Shown here piece by piece: positions 43,683 through 52,723 of a stretch of 64,000 nt of DNA. A program made the position numbers and the translations under genes. The notes under the pieces were generated by a model. It ran no database searches, had not been told where the DNA came from, and was given only the letters and a program-made list of their open reading frames with translations. Positions within the stretch are counted from its first letter, which is position 1. Each line of letters opens with the position of its first letter. This DNA is from an uncultured Lachnospiraceae bacterium. GTDB lineage: Bacteria > Bacillota > Clostridia > Lachnospirales > Lachnospiraceae. The stretch lies in NCBI GenBank assembly GCA_910579735.1, contig CAJTUZ010000013.1:4883-68882 (forward strand), in the 5' to 3' direction.

Positions 43683-44447
43683 TCAGGACAGATATTTTTC
43701 CACCGTTCCCTGCTCCCACACCTGTTTTCCAAGCAGTGTGACAGCCCGGGCCGGACAGGTGTTGATACAGCGGTAGCACATCGTGCACCGGCCGGATGCT
43801 TTGGCAGTCTTTCCTTCCATATATAGATTTTTCATCGGACATATTTTGGTACAGGCGCTGCATCCGATACACTTCTTCGGATCAATTTTCAGCTTATCCG
43901 TATAATGCCTTGTTTTACCATAAAAATACAGACGCTGTCCAAACAGTCCCGCCATACGGCTCCAAAAGCCGAGTCCCTCCTTGGGAGGATTTCCGTTTCT
44001 CATGCGCTTTGCGGCGTCCTGCGCTTTCTTTGCCGCACTTTCGACGAGTTCTTTATTTTTCTCAGACGAACGTTTCAATACCTTCTCATCTGCAATGCTG
44101 TCAGGCATTCTGACATGCAGGCCGCCGGTGATAAATGCGCCGTACTTTCGAAGCAAACGTGCCGGGACGCCTGCACCATCGCCGCTGAACATCCCCATTG
44201 TCGCAATGACGAAAATTTTCTTTCCCTGCCATACAGTCCGGTTTTCGTCGATAAAATCCCGGAGCATCTTCGGAAGATTACTGTACTGCACCGGATAACT
44301 GATCAGAAGTTCTTCGCTTTGTCTTATTTTCTCTACAGCACAGGGATCTTCGATGGCAAAAGTTTCATACGCATCCCCGTATTCTTTCAAAAAAGTCTCC
44401 AATATATATCTGGAATTCCCCGTACCGCTAAAATAAATACCAAGCAT
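43683..44447 (-). CDS. EFR1-type flavodoxin/ferredoxin fusion
   Basis: 254 residues. The N-terminal flavodoxin-like domain has IYFSGTGNSRYI (phosphate loop, about 4-15) and ISYPVQYSNLPK. The C-terminal part contains two 4Fe-4S motifs, CIGCSACTKICPM and CTMCYRCINTCPA. Such proteins are annotated as EFR1 family ferredoxins in anaerobes. It starts 21 bp after the FMN-binding gene, so the two probably form an electron-transfer pair. Confidence 0.92.
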   Translation of the reverse strand: MLGIYFSGTGNSRYILETFLKEYGDAYETFAIEDPCAVEKIRQSEELLISYPVQYSNLPKMLRDFIDENRTVWQGKKIFVIATMGMFSGDGAGVPARLLRKYGAFITGGLHVRMPDSIADEKVLKRSSEKNKELVESAAKKAQDAAKRMRNGNPPKEGLGFWSRMAGLFGQRLYFYGKTRHYTDKLKIDPKKCIGCSACTKICPMKNLYMEGKTAKASGRCTMCYRCINTCPARAVTLLGKQVWEQGTVEKYLS

Positions 44448-44468
44448 ATGTAATGTCCTCTTTCTGTT

Positions 44469-45155
44469 TTATTCTATCAACCCGCGAAGCGCCGGGAAAA
44501 GAGCGTTTTCTACTGCTTTTTTGATGACATTGCTGGAGTTTGTCGCTCCGCTCACCGCATCTACGCCAATCTCCTGCCGTTCCAGCATGTCGTCCGTAAT
44601 GCGCTCCGCGTCCTCTCCCCGTTCGTTTCTATGCTCCAAAAGCGTTATGGAGACCAGTTTACCGCCCCGGACCTCTACTTCCGCCCTCACATAGATATAG
44701 CCTGCATCGTATTCGCCTTCATAGATGCCATCCGCTATCGTTTCGACACGAATATCCGTAAAGACCATATCTTCGATCTTCTGCTTATAAGCACGAAAGT
44801 CCGCATAGTAAAACAAGATGTGCAAAAGCAGGCATAAAAGCATAACCATATCCAGTATCCTGTGCCACTGCATCTTTCTGGGGGCGTCCTTTATCATATG
44901 ACATAGTGCCGTCAGCAGAAACATCGAAAGGACTGCCGCCAGTCCGGAAACCATTACCGAAACATTTCTGTTTTTCAATACCGGAAAAACAAACAGGATG
45001 TGCATAAAACAACTTAAAAACAAAAGACCGCTGAATGCTTTGTGCGCCCTCATCAGCATATTGTCCGCCTTATGAAAATGCAGCCTCTTCGTAAGCGCCT
45101 TTGCAGATAAAAGCAGAAAGAAAAACAGACTGACAAAACCGAGTATAATGCCCAT
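44469..45155 (-). CDS. FMN-binding domain membrane protein
   Basis: 228 residues. Three or four membrane segments (about 1-20, 40-60, 65-90, 100-120) resemble a ferric-reductase/cytochrome-like membrane unit with spaced histidines. The C-terminal FMN-binding domain (about 150-228) ends with VDAVSGATNSS, the flavinylation motif in which a Ser/Thr receives covalent FMN. AAGGAG precedes the ATG. The longer upstream frame runs through the palindromic element and is rejected. With EFR1 downstream it suggests a flavin-ferredoxin redox relay at the membrane. Confidence 0.87.
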   Translation of the reverse strand: MGIILGFVSLFFFLLLSAKALTKRLHFHKADNMLMRAHKAFSGLLFLSCFMHILFVFPVLKNRNVSVMVSGLAAVLSMFLLTALCHMIKDAPRKMQWHRILDMVMLLCLLLHILFYYADFRAYKQKIEDMVFTDIRVETIADGIYEGEYDAGYIYVRAEVEVRGGKLVSITLLEHRNERGEDAERITDDMLERQEIGVDAVSGATNSSNVIKKAVENALFPALRGLIE

Positions 45156-45186
45156 AACGTATCTCCTTTTTAAATGGCATGCAGTA

Positions 45187-45373
45187 AGCATGAAAGGCCA
45201 GGGGGGCAGCAGCGGAAAAAGTTTCTGCTTCGAGGCACGCTCCCGCTCCATTAACAACGCAGCGGTACTAAGAATTTTTCCCCGCAGGCGGCTCAAAATT
45301 CAAGTGCCGGCGTTGTTAGAGGGCCTTTCAGCAGAAATCTTTTTCCGCTGCTGCCCGCCTGGCCTTTCATGCT
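45187..45373. repeat. 187-bp palindromic element (MITE-like)
   Basis: The outer arms (45187-45229 and 45330-45373) begin AGCATGAAAGGCCAG and match over about 43 bases with one mismatch and one indel. Inside are further complementary arms: TAACAACGC (45252-45260)/GCGTTGTTA (45310-45318), CGGTACTAAGAATTTT with CGGCACTTGAATTTT, and a central CCGC/GCGG. Almost the whole segment can fold into one long hairpin. It lies between the TetR stop and the FMN-binding gene. There is no coding potential and no T-run, so it is not an ordinary terminator. Confidence 0.85.
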
Positions 45374-45378
45374 CACAT

Positions 45379-46008
45379 CTAAACTACAATAGAACGGTAC
45401 AGCAAATCGAATCCATAGAAAAGAAAATCCTGCCTGGACTTTTTCATAGACTGCGCAATATATTCCTGTTTTGTGTCCGCAAGCCGGATCAGACCCGCCA
45501 ACATCCCCCAGAGGGAAAAGATCGTTGGCATAACCTCGATGTCCGGACGGATATCACCGCGGGCAATGCCGCTCTCTAAAAAATCCGCCAGCAGACCATT
45601 GATCTTTTCCCCGACCAGAAAGGTTTCTTTTTCTTCCGGCAGAAAATGGCCGGCGGTAAAATCCACATTGATCTTTTCCAAAACCATATGAAAATAAAAC
45701 GGATATTCTTCCTGATATCTTACCAAAGACAGACATATTTCCCTGTAACATTCTGCGGTGTCTCTTTGTTTCTGCAATGCCGCCTGCATATAGTCATACA
45801 GTCTGCGCATACTCTCCAGAACAAGGAAACCGACCAGTTCCTCCTTATTCTGAAAATACACATACAAAGTCGCCTTGCTGTAGCCTGCCGCCTCCGCAAT
45901 ATCGCTCATGGAAGTATTCTCGATCCCTTTTTTAAGAAATAACTGCTCGGCGGCAGTAGAGATCGTTTTCCTATGTACGCTGCGCGCTTCTTTCTTCCTT
46001 CTTGCCAT
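45379..46008 (-). CDS. TetR-family transcriptional regulator
   Basis: 209 residues: N-terminal helix-turn-helix with ENTSMSDIAEAAGYSKATLYVYFQNKEEL (about 30-58), then a helical ligand/dimer domain. GGAG precedes the start. Its promoter contains a 23-bp inverted repeat over the minus 10 region, so it probably represses itself and perhaps the downstream FMN-binding/EFR1 genes. Confidence 0.92.
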   Translation of the reverse strand: MARRKKEARSVHRKTISTAAEQLFLKKGIENTSMSDIAEAAGYSKATLYVYFQNKEELVGFLVLESMRRLYDYMQAALQKQRDTAECYREICLSLVRYQEEYPFYFHMVLEKINVDFTAGHFLPEEKETFLVGEKINGLLADFLESGIARGDIRPDIEVMPTIFSLWGMLAGLIRLADTKQEYIAQSMKKSRQDFLFYGFDLLYRSIVV

Positions 46009-46037
46009 TTACCGTTCTCCATGTAAAAATAGAAAAT

Positions 46038-46085
46038 TAATTGAACCAGTGGTTTAATTATAGGCGAAAAAATTTTTCCTGTCAA
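46038..46085 (-). promoter_or_regulatory. Consensus promoter with TetR operator
   Basis: Minus strand TTGACA (46080-46085), 17-base spacer, TATAAT (46057-46062): full consensus. TAATTGAACCA-G-TGGTTTAATTA (46038-46060) is a 23-bp inverted repeat with one mismatched pair and covers the minus 10 and start region. Confidence 0.88.
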
Positions 46086-46218
46086 TCACAAAATCACCGT
46101 TTCTTGGTAAAACAATTCTTTGGCATTTCCTTTGCGCATAATCTCTGCAAACCGGATCATGCATTTTCTCTCCCACGGAACCGGTTATTATGATATTCAT
46201 ATCCCGTCCGCCTCCATG

Positions 46219-46983
46219 TTAAATACAAACTTCATACGCCGTGTACGCATGACTATCATGATACCCGAGTTTTTTTGCCAATGCCGCAGACCATTTATTC
46301 TGTGCATCCCAGCTCGGATACAGGCCCCTCTTCAGACATTCCAGAATAAGCCCTGCCCCGGCCGCAAAAGCAAGTCCCTTTCTGCGGTAATCTTCCCTTG
46401 TATCGATCTCAATCTCTATGCCGCCGATATATCCCGAATAAGAGGACGCGCCTGAAACAATCTCGCCGTCTTTTAGAATTACTACGCCCAAACCGTATTT
46501 CTGATACTGCTCATACTCATCCCATAAAGCAGCCAGGTCTTTGCACCATGGCAATGCTCTGCACCGGTCAAACAGCGTTTCATCTATCATTTTCATCTGA
46601 TATTCGTCGGAAAGTCCCTCTGCAGCGGACTTTAAGAAATCTCTGTCAAAAATATCCCCTTCTTTCCGGAAGGCATACCTCGTTACTTTCTTTGCACGTT
46701 CCTTTTGGCATTCCTCTATGATTTCCGCCCATGCATCGTTTTGCGGCACCATAATGATAAAATCTTTCTGACAATATGCCGGCATACACGCCGCCAGTTC
46801 CTTATCGGGTTCACCTGCCAGAAAACAGAAATCGCCGAGAACGGCCATAGCCGCCGTCGGGTGTTCGCTATCATTTGCCAAAATGCGGCCCATGACATTC
46901 TGCAGACAGGACCAGATCATCGTCTCCGGCCAGCCGGCAAAAAGCGGTGATATATTGTCATACTTTTCTATTACATGGATCAT
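46219..46983 (-). CDS. GNAT-family acetyltransferase (two-domain)
   Basis: 254 residues. The C-terminal GNAT domain shows IDTREDYRRKGLAFAAGAGL as the acetyl-CoA loop (about 190-209) and SWDAQNKWSAALAKKLGY, as in the GNAT_acetyltran subgroup. The N-terminal half contains VLGDFCFLAGEP, a fold specific to that subgroup. GGAGGG precedes the start. Substrate unknown. Confidence 0.88.
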   Translation of the reverse strand: MIHVIEKYDNISPLFAGWPETMIWSCLQNVMGRILANDSEHPTAAMAVLGDFCFLAGEPDKELAACMPAYCQKDFIIMVPQNDAWAEIIEECQKERAKKVTRYAFRKEGDIFDRDFLKSAAEGLSDEYQMKMIDETLFDRCRALPWCKDLAALWDEYEQYQKYGLGVVILKDGEIVSGASSYSGYIGGIEIEIDTREDYRRKGLAFAAGAGLILECLKRGLYPSWDAQNKWSAALAKKLGYHDSHAYTAYEVCI

Positions 46984-47097
46984 ATTTATTTCCCTCCGTA
47001 TGATATGTTCGTTCTCAAGCTTCTGTCGATTATGAAACCGGATCTTAGAGTCATGACGTACCCGATATACACCGGTCTGACGTCTAAAGGGAACTTT

Positions 47098-50000
47098 CTA
47101 AAACCCCGTATCAACCATAAGCGTACTGCCCCCTTTTGTCTTTTTCACCCGAATCTGCTGCGGAATGTTCTCCACAAGCTCCTCGCGGTGACTGATGATC
47201 CCCACCAGTTTACTGGTCTCCGAAAGATCCAGCAAAATATCCATAGCGCTTTCTATCGACTTTCTGTCCAATGTGCCGAACCCTTCATCGACAAAAAGCG
47301 CGTCCATCTGCACACCGCCGAAATGCGAAGAAACCGTGTCCGAAAGGCCGAGCGCCAGGCTTAACGACGCCTTAAAACTTTCGCCGCCCGACAGGCTTCC
47401 CACGGGTCTTCTGCGTCCCGTAAAATTATCCTGTACTTCCAGATTTAGAATCGTCTTACTTTTCTTGTCATTGGAATCTTCTTTTCTAAACAGTTCATAC
47501 TGACCATCGCTCATAGGCAGGAGGCGTCTGTTGGCTGCGGCGATGATCTGATCAAATCCCGCCGCCTGGATATACTGTTCGAAAGTGATCTTGGCCTTAT
47601 TATTGATATCCCCCATGACCAGATTGTAAAGACGGTTACAAAGTTCGTTCTCTTTTCGGTATTTTTCTAAAGCGCTCTTTTGCCCGGCTATTTTTTTCTT
47701 TACCTCTTCGTTTATTTGTATCCGGTATGCAGTATGCGTATTCTGGTTTCTGCATTCTTCCGCCTGCACAGCCTGCGCTCTTACCTCTTCCCGGAGCGCT
47801 TCTTCATCGATTTCCTGTTTTCCTTTCGCATCCTGTTTCGCCTGCTTCAACTGTTCCGCATTCATTTTGACCGCCTGTTTATATTCGCTGACAGCCGCCT
47901 CATTTGCCGTGATCTCCTTTTCATCCGTCAAAAATGTCTGAAATGCTTCTTGGGAGTCAAATTTTTTGGTTTTCAGAATCCGTGCAAAATTTTTTCTGCT
48001 CTCTTCCGCTTTTTTGTGCCGTGTCCCCAAAGTTTCCTCTAAGGTAGCAAGCGCAGAGGAAACTGCCGTCTTTTGATTTTCCGCCTTTTGTCTGGTATTT
48101 TGTGCGGCTTCTATCGCAGTCAGTATCCTTCCTGCCTCGCGCTGCGCTTTTTTCTGCTCTTTTTGTGCGGTTTCCAAATCTGCATATTCGAGTTTTTCAT
48201 ACGCCTTCAATGCGGTTTTCTTTTCTGTCAAAGCCGTACGGTTCTTTTCCTTTTGGGCACGGTATTTCTCTTTCCTGTCCGTTAATTCGTCCGTTTCGTT
48301 TCCTCTGGCAGTTTCCAGATCTTTTACCGCTTTATCATGGATCTCGCATTCTTTCTTTAACTGTTCTTCGGCCTGCTCTTTTTCTAAAATCTGTCTCTGC
48401 ACTTTATCCCGTTTCGCATAAATTGCCTGAAACAGTTCCGACATTTCCCTCTCTATTCCAGATTCCGTATCTTCTAAAGATTTCCGTCCCGCCGATGACG
48501 AAGCATTCTCATCCTGATTCTGCATACATTCCAGGATCCGTGCACGCAGCTGCCTTTGGGCTGATTCTACGGTCGTCCTGGCTTTCTCGGCTTCTATCAG
48601 TGCATCGTCCTTCGCCATTTTCGCCGTTTTTTCGTCGGACTGCAGTTTCTTAAACTCTTCTTCGGACGCCGCCTGCGCGGATAATACGGCCGGCTTCGGA
48701 TGATGCGTCGAACCGCAGACCGGACAGGCGCAGCCTTCCTGTAATCCCTGCGCCAGCATCCCTGCACGGCAGTTATCCAGAACCGTCTCGCAGCGGATCC
48801 GTTTCTCTTCCGCGTCGTTATATTCCTTTTGTGCTTTCAAAAAAATTTCCTGTTTCCGTACGAAATCCTCCCGTGTCTTTTCGTATGCGGGAATAAGCTG
48901 TCCGGTAATATCCTCCAGCGCACGTTTTAAGACCGACAATTCCTTTCTCCCGCTCTGCACTCCGATCAGCCTCGCCGCACAGTCTTTATGTTCTTTGATC
49001 GTCCTTTCCAGATCTTTGATTTTTTCTTTCAGCGCTTCTTCTTCCTGCTGCAGCGCATTGCCTTCTGTCTGCAGCGTTTTTTCCACTTCCGCCAATCGTA
49101 CGGTCTGTGCCAAAAGCGCATCCCGCTTCTCATACTGTGCAATGTCTTCCTGCAGTTTTTCCGCTCTTTTAGCCATCTGCTCCGCCTGTGTTTTCCAGGA
49201 AAGCGCTTCCGCCAGTTTTTCTTCTGCTGCCGCAATCATCCCTCCGGCCGCTTCCGCTTCTTCTTTTTTGGCAAGAATCTGCTCCATGACCGCCTGCAGT
49301 TCCGTTTCTTCTTTGTGCAGCGCATCGAAAACAGGTTTTACGTCTCTGGCCGCCGTCTTTTGACGTTCCAGCAGAAGTTCTCTTTCTTTTATCTGTGTTT
49401 TCCCATCCTCCAGTTCTTCTTTCTCTTTCTGAAATTTCTCCAGACGGCGCAGGAAATCGTTGTTGATATGCGCATTGGCAAGCGCTCTTTTTTTCTCTTC
49501 CAGAATCTTATCCGCCTCGGCAAACTCCTTTTTCCCGGCTTTTAACGCAGCCTTGTCCGCTGTGATAACAGCTGTGAGGACATCCAGCATTTCCTCCAGA
49601 TTCCAGGCGCTGCCGCTCCTTTCCGCCTTCTCCTGCAAAGACGACAGCCTCTGCTTCAGCGCATCATCCTGTGGTGCAGCTGCATCATTAAAATACTGCA
49701 CAATGCTGTCTTCCGTCGCCTTTCGTCCGGCGTAACTCGCATTCTTCCGCTCACGCAGTTTATATCCCATACTTTGGTAAGCAGATGTCATAAAAATGGT
49801 TCTGAGTATTTTCGTCCGATCGTCCGTCGAAGCATTTAAGAGTTCCCAAAACTCTCCCTGCGCGATCATCGCAATCTGCTTGAACTGTTTAAAATCTATC
49901 AAAAGAAGCTCTTTTACCGCATTGTTCACTGCTGTCGTTCCTTCGATGGGCACACCCCCGTCCGGATAAAAGCAGGCCTTTTCCTTTTCGGTGATTATCC

Positions 50001-50322
50001 CTTCCCCGCGCTGTTTGCGTCTGTCATACGAAGGCTGTCTGTATACACGATACTTCCTCCCCTGATGGGAAAAAGAAAAATCCACATAACTCTCCGTCGA
50101 TGGGTCGGCATATTCACTGCGCAGATTCCGTGCATCCCGGTATGTGCCGCTTGTCTCTCCGTATAGAGCAAAACAGATCGCATCAAAGATCGTCGTTTTA
50201 CCGGCCCCGGTATCACCGGAGATCAGGAAAAGTCCTTTGCTCTCAAACTGTTCAAAATCAATCTCCGGCATCCGGTCCGCATACGGTCCGATCGCACTCA
50301 TGATCAATTTCATCGGTTTCAT
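47098..50322 (-). CDS. sbcC: Exonuclease SbcCD, subunit SbcC
   Basis: 1074-residue Rad50-like ATPase. The N-terminal ATPase half has SGDTGAGKTTIFDAICFALYG (about 35-55); two long coiled coils (about 200-520 and 545-880) flank the zinc hook CPVCGSTHHP (about 533); the C-terminal half has the signature GSLSGGESFKASLSLALGLS and Walker B ALFVDEGFGTLD. With SbcD it cleaves hairpins and palindromes and ends of DNA. Its start lies inside the end of sbcD (65-bp overlap), with AAAGGAGG upstream. Third gene of an abiH-sbcD-sbcC operon. Confidence 0.96.
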   Translation of the reverse strand: MKPMKLIMSAIGPYADRMPEIDFEQFESKGLFLISGDTGAGKTTIFDAICFALYGETSGTYRDARNLRSEYADPSTESYVDFSFSHQGRKYRVYRQPSYDRRKQRGEGIITEKEKACFYPDGGVPIEGTTAVNNAVKELLLIDFKQFKQIAMIAQGEFWELLNASTDDRTKILRTIFMTSAYQSMGYKLRERKNASYAGRKATEDSIVQYFNDAAAPQDDALKQRLSSLQEKAERSGSAWNLEEMLDVLTAVITADKAALKAGKKEFAEADKILEEKKRALANAHINNDFLRRLEKFQKEKEELEDGKTQIKERELLLERQKTAARDVKPVFDALHKEETELQAVMEQILAKKEEAEAAGGMIAAAEEKLAEALSWKTQAEQMAKRAEKLQEDIAQYEKRDALLAQTVRLAEVEKTLQTEGNALQQEEEALKEKIKDLERTIKEHKDCAARLIGVQSGRKELSVLKRALEDITGQLIPAYEKTREDFVRKQEIFLKAQKEYNDAEEKRIRCETVLDNCRAGMLAQGLQEGCACPVCGSTHHPKPAVLSAQAASEEEFKKLQSDEKTAKMAKDDALIEAEKARTTVESAQRQLRARILECMQNQDENASSSAGRKSLEDTESGIEREMSELFQAIYAKRDKVQRQILEKEQAEEQLKKECEIHDKAVKDLETARGNETDELTDRKEKYRAQKEKNRTALTEKKTALKAYEKLEYADLETAQKEQKKAQREAGRILTAIEAAQNTRQKAENQKTAVSSALATLEETLGTRHKKAEESRKNFARILKTKKFDSQEAFQTFLTDEKEITANEAAVSEYKQAVKMNAEQLKQAKQDAKGKQEIDEEALREEVRAQAVQAEECRNQNTHTAYRIQINEEVKKKIAGQKSALEKYRKENELCNRLYNLVMGDINNKAKITFEQYIQAAGFDQIIAAANRRLLPMSDGQYELFRKEDSNDKKSKTILNLEVQDNFTGRRRPVGSLSGGESFKASLSLALGLSDTVSSHFGGVQMDALFVDEGFGTLDRKSIESAMDILLDLSETSKLVGIISHREELVENIPQQIRVKKTKGGSTLMVDTGF

Positions 50323-51466
50323 TGATAACCCCCGCCTCCTTTGCGACTTCCTTCATGATCCGCATCTCTTCGTCATTCATTTCACATCCGTACATCATCC
50401 TGTAAAAATCTGCGATCAGTTCAGGATATGTTTTTTCCTGTGTGATACCGGTGATGTCCAAATGCTCCGATTCTCTCGTATGCGCGTTGTCGTAGACAAT
50501 CTTCATCGTATTCGGATAATACTGGCGGAAAATCGCCATAACATCGCTTACCGGCTCTTCGTCGGTCAGCGTTGCAAAAATGTAATCATCCGGCGACGTT
50601 ATATTTTTCCGGTCCAAAAGCTGCTCCAGTTTCCCTTTCAGATGCCGCATATCCCGAAGCGGCCGCAGGGTAATGAGTTCGACGCTCACTTCCCCTTTTG
50701 GTCCAAATGTTACAAACGGCGCCGTTTTATGCCTGCCTGCTTCACTGAGAGAATATTTAAGCGGCGAACCCGCATACCTGACCGTTTCCCGGCCGACTTG
50801 CTGCGGTGCATGAATATGGCCGAGTGCAGCATAATCAAAATCGTCGAAACAGTCGACGCCTACTTTTTCCACCGTTCCGACATGCAGCACCGCCGCACTC
50901 TCCGAGCCGCCAGGCGCCGGATCGCCGCTTTTTCCGGCAACAAACTGATGCGCGGCCAGGATGTTGCGCTCCTTCGTATTCAAATCCGCATGTGACAGCG
51001 CCTCTCTGACAGCATCATCATACGACTCTATTTTGGCATCGGGATAAAAGTGTTTGACCTGAGACGCTTTTATGAACGGAAGCAGAAAGATATTGACGGG
51101 ACCGTACTCGTCCTGACATGTTTTTTTATAGATATGGCCGTCGTATCTGGCTGCGATATGGATCTTATTTTTTGCAAACAGACTGCTGCCGAAATGCAGC
51201 CGTTCATCCGAATCGTGATTCCCGCTGATGATAAAAGTCTCGACATCCATGCCGGAAAGACGGCTTAGAAAGCCATCCAACAGTCTGACGGCTTCTTCAC
51301 TCGGAACCGGCTTATCATAAATATCCCCGGCAAGCAGAATAGCGTCCGGGGCTTTGCTCTCAATCAGTTCAATGATCTGCTCAAGCATGTAAGCCTGATC
51401 TTCGATCATATTAAAATCGTTTACGGTCTTGCCGATGTGGAGATCGGACAGGTGGAGTATTTTCAT
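50258..51466 (-). CDS. sbcD: Exonuclease SbcCD, subunit SbcD
   Basis: 402-residue Mre11-like metallophosphoesterase. Metal-binding motifs LSDLHIGK (residues 6-13), LAGDIYDK, ISGNHDSDERL, LAAHQFV and LGHIHAPQ are in order; the C-terminal cap region follows. Its ATG overlaps the abiH-like stop as ATGA and has only a weak AAGGAC, so translation probably follows from the upstream gene. Confidence 0.96.
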   Translation of the reverse strand: MKILHLSDLHIGKTVNDFNMIEDQAYMLEQIIELIESKAPDAILLAGDIYDKPVPSEEAVRLLDGFLSRLSGMDVETFIISGNHDSDERLHFGSSLFAKNKIHIAARYDGHIYKKTCQDEYGPVNIFLLPFIKASQVKHFYPDAKIESYDDAVREALSHADLNTKERNILAAHQFVAGKSGDPAPGGSESAAVLHVGTVEKVGVDCFDDFDYAALGHIHAPQQVGRETVRYAGSPLKYSLSEAGRHKTAPFVTFGPKGEVSVELITLRPLRDMRHLKGKLEQLLDRKNITSPDDYIFATLTDEEPVSDVMAIFRQYYPNTMKIVYDNAHTRESEHLDITGITQEKTYPELIADFYRMMYGCEMNDEEMRIMKEVAKEAGVINETDEIDHECDRTVCGPDAGD

Positions 51467-52494
51467 GGTGATGGGTTGTCCTTTTTACATTCATATTGAA
51501 AATTGAATATATCGGGATTATAGGAAACGCAAATCTTATTTTTCATTTCCTCTATGCCGGTAAATCCGAGATTCAATTTTTTCATATTGTCTGCCAGTTT
51601 ATTTTTCACTTCGCTTTTGGCACGAATCATTCTCTGCGAAGAACTTCTAATGCATCCATCTTTATAATAAACGATGAGTTTATGGTTTATTGCTGCATGC
51701 AGCCAGTCCATAATTTTTTCCCACCACATTCTGTCGGTACAGCCGATCGACATTCCGAAAATACAGATAATATCGCTTTCATCAATCAGTTTCTTTGCAT
51801 TTTCCGTTCTTCTTTGTCCGAGATTCCTGTTCAGTCTTTCTTTGATAAAAATATCCAGGAATTCTTTATTGCCCGACAAAAAGGTATTATTTACCTGTGA
51901 AGGGTCATTTACGCCCAGGATCATTTCTCTCTCCAACGTCCCGTGAACATGTAGAACATGATTCGTCAGATGATGTTTTCTGCCGTCCTTTTCTTCAAAC
52001 AACATTTCTGATCTATGTTGGCAGACCATACTGATAAACCGATCCAATAAATCTGTATAATTAAAGGAAATAAACTGATATGCATAATCCTCTCCGATAT
52101 GCCCGCGGCAAGTCTCCTCAATAAGTTCGTCGTCTATCTCCGACAGACCGCATTTAAAATGAATTATACTTCTGGAGAATTCTTCAACTATTGCTTTTCC
52201 ATTTATATACTGTGCAAACTGTGCTTCTTCCTTCTCCAGATATTCCAACAACAGTTCGTCCAATTCCTCTTTGTCTTTATATAACTTCTCTATATCATTT
52301 ACATTTAATTTTGTCAGACTTTCTCCTAACTTTGTCTCCAGATCCGCCCATAACAGGTTATCACCGCCCAGCCAGTTTCTGATCATATTATCATCCTGCG
52401 CGTTTGCCATAAAATACGGATAAAAATCCACATACCTCGTACGCAGTCCCAGATTCAGATCAAATCCGTTTCCTACTAAAAACGTGATATTCAT
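51463..52494 (-). CDS. AbiH-family abortive-infection-like protein
   Basis: 343 residues. The N-terminus FLVGNGFDLNLGLRTRYVDF is the AbiH signature; further conserved blocks are FISFNYTDLLD, HVHGTLEREMILGVND and IICIFGMSIGCTD. AbiH family members are known as phage resistance genes in lactococci, with an unsettled mechanism. The gene is first in an operon whose next two members are sbcD and sbcC, joined by a four-base overlap. Confidence 0.88.
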   Translation of the reverse strand: MNITFLVGNGFDLNLGLRTRYVDFYPYFMANAQDDNMIRNWLGGDNLLWADLETKLGESLTKLNVNDIEKLYKDKEELDELLLEYLEKEEAQFAQYINGKAIVEEFSRSIIHFKCGLSEIDDELIEETCRGHIGEDYAYQFISFNYTDLLDRFISMVCQHRSEMLFEEKDGRKHHLTNHVLHVHGTLEREMILGVNDPSQVNNTFLSGNKEFLDIFIKERLNRNLGQRRTENAKKLIDESDIICIFGMSIGCTDRMWWEKIMDWLHAAINHKLIVYYKDGCIRSSSQRMIRAKSEVKNKLADNMKKLNLGFTGIEEMKNKICVSYNPDIFNFQYECKKDNPSP

Positions 52495-52723
52495 TTCTCT
52501 TTTGTCCTTTCATACTTTGCTATCAGTGTATCACATCCTGTCTCATTCAGCTACTATGAATCAGCATTTTAAAACGGCGTCAAAACTGAAATTTAAAATT
52601 GGTAAAGTATCGTTATTGTATCGAGCATACGGAATGTGATAAAATATAAAAATACCTGCGCAAGGAGGTATCAACATGCGCTTTCAGATCCCTATGATAA
52701 AAAATAAAAAAGGAGCATATACC

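Noticed and set aside
44469..45296. Longer FMN-binding protein starting inside the palindromic element
   Set aside because: The extra 47 codons are the palindrome itself, whereas the internal ATG at 45155 has AAGGAG and starts the first membrane segment.
47680..49735. Several long plus-strand frames rich in Phe, Ser and Leu
   Set aside because: They are reverse images of the Lys/Glu-rich coiled coils of sbcC.
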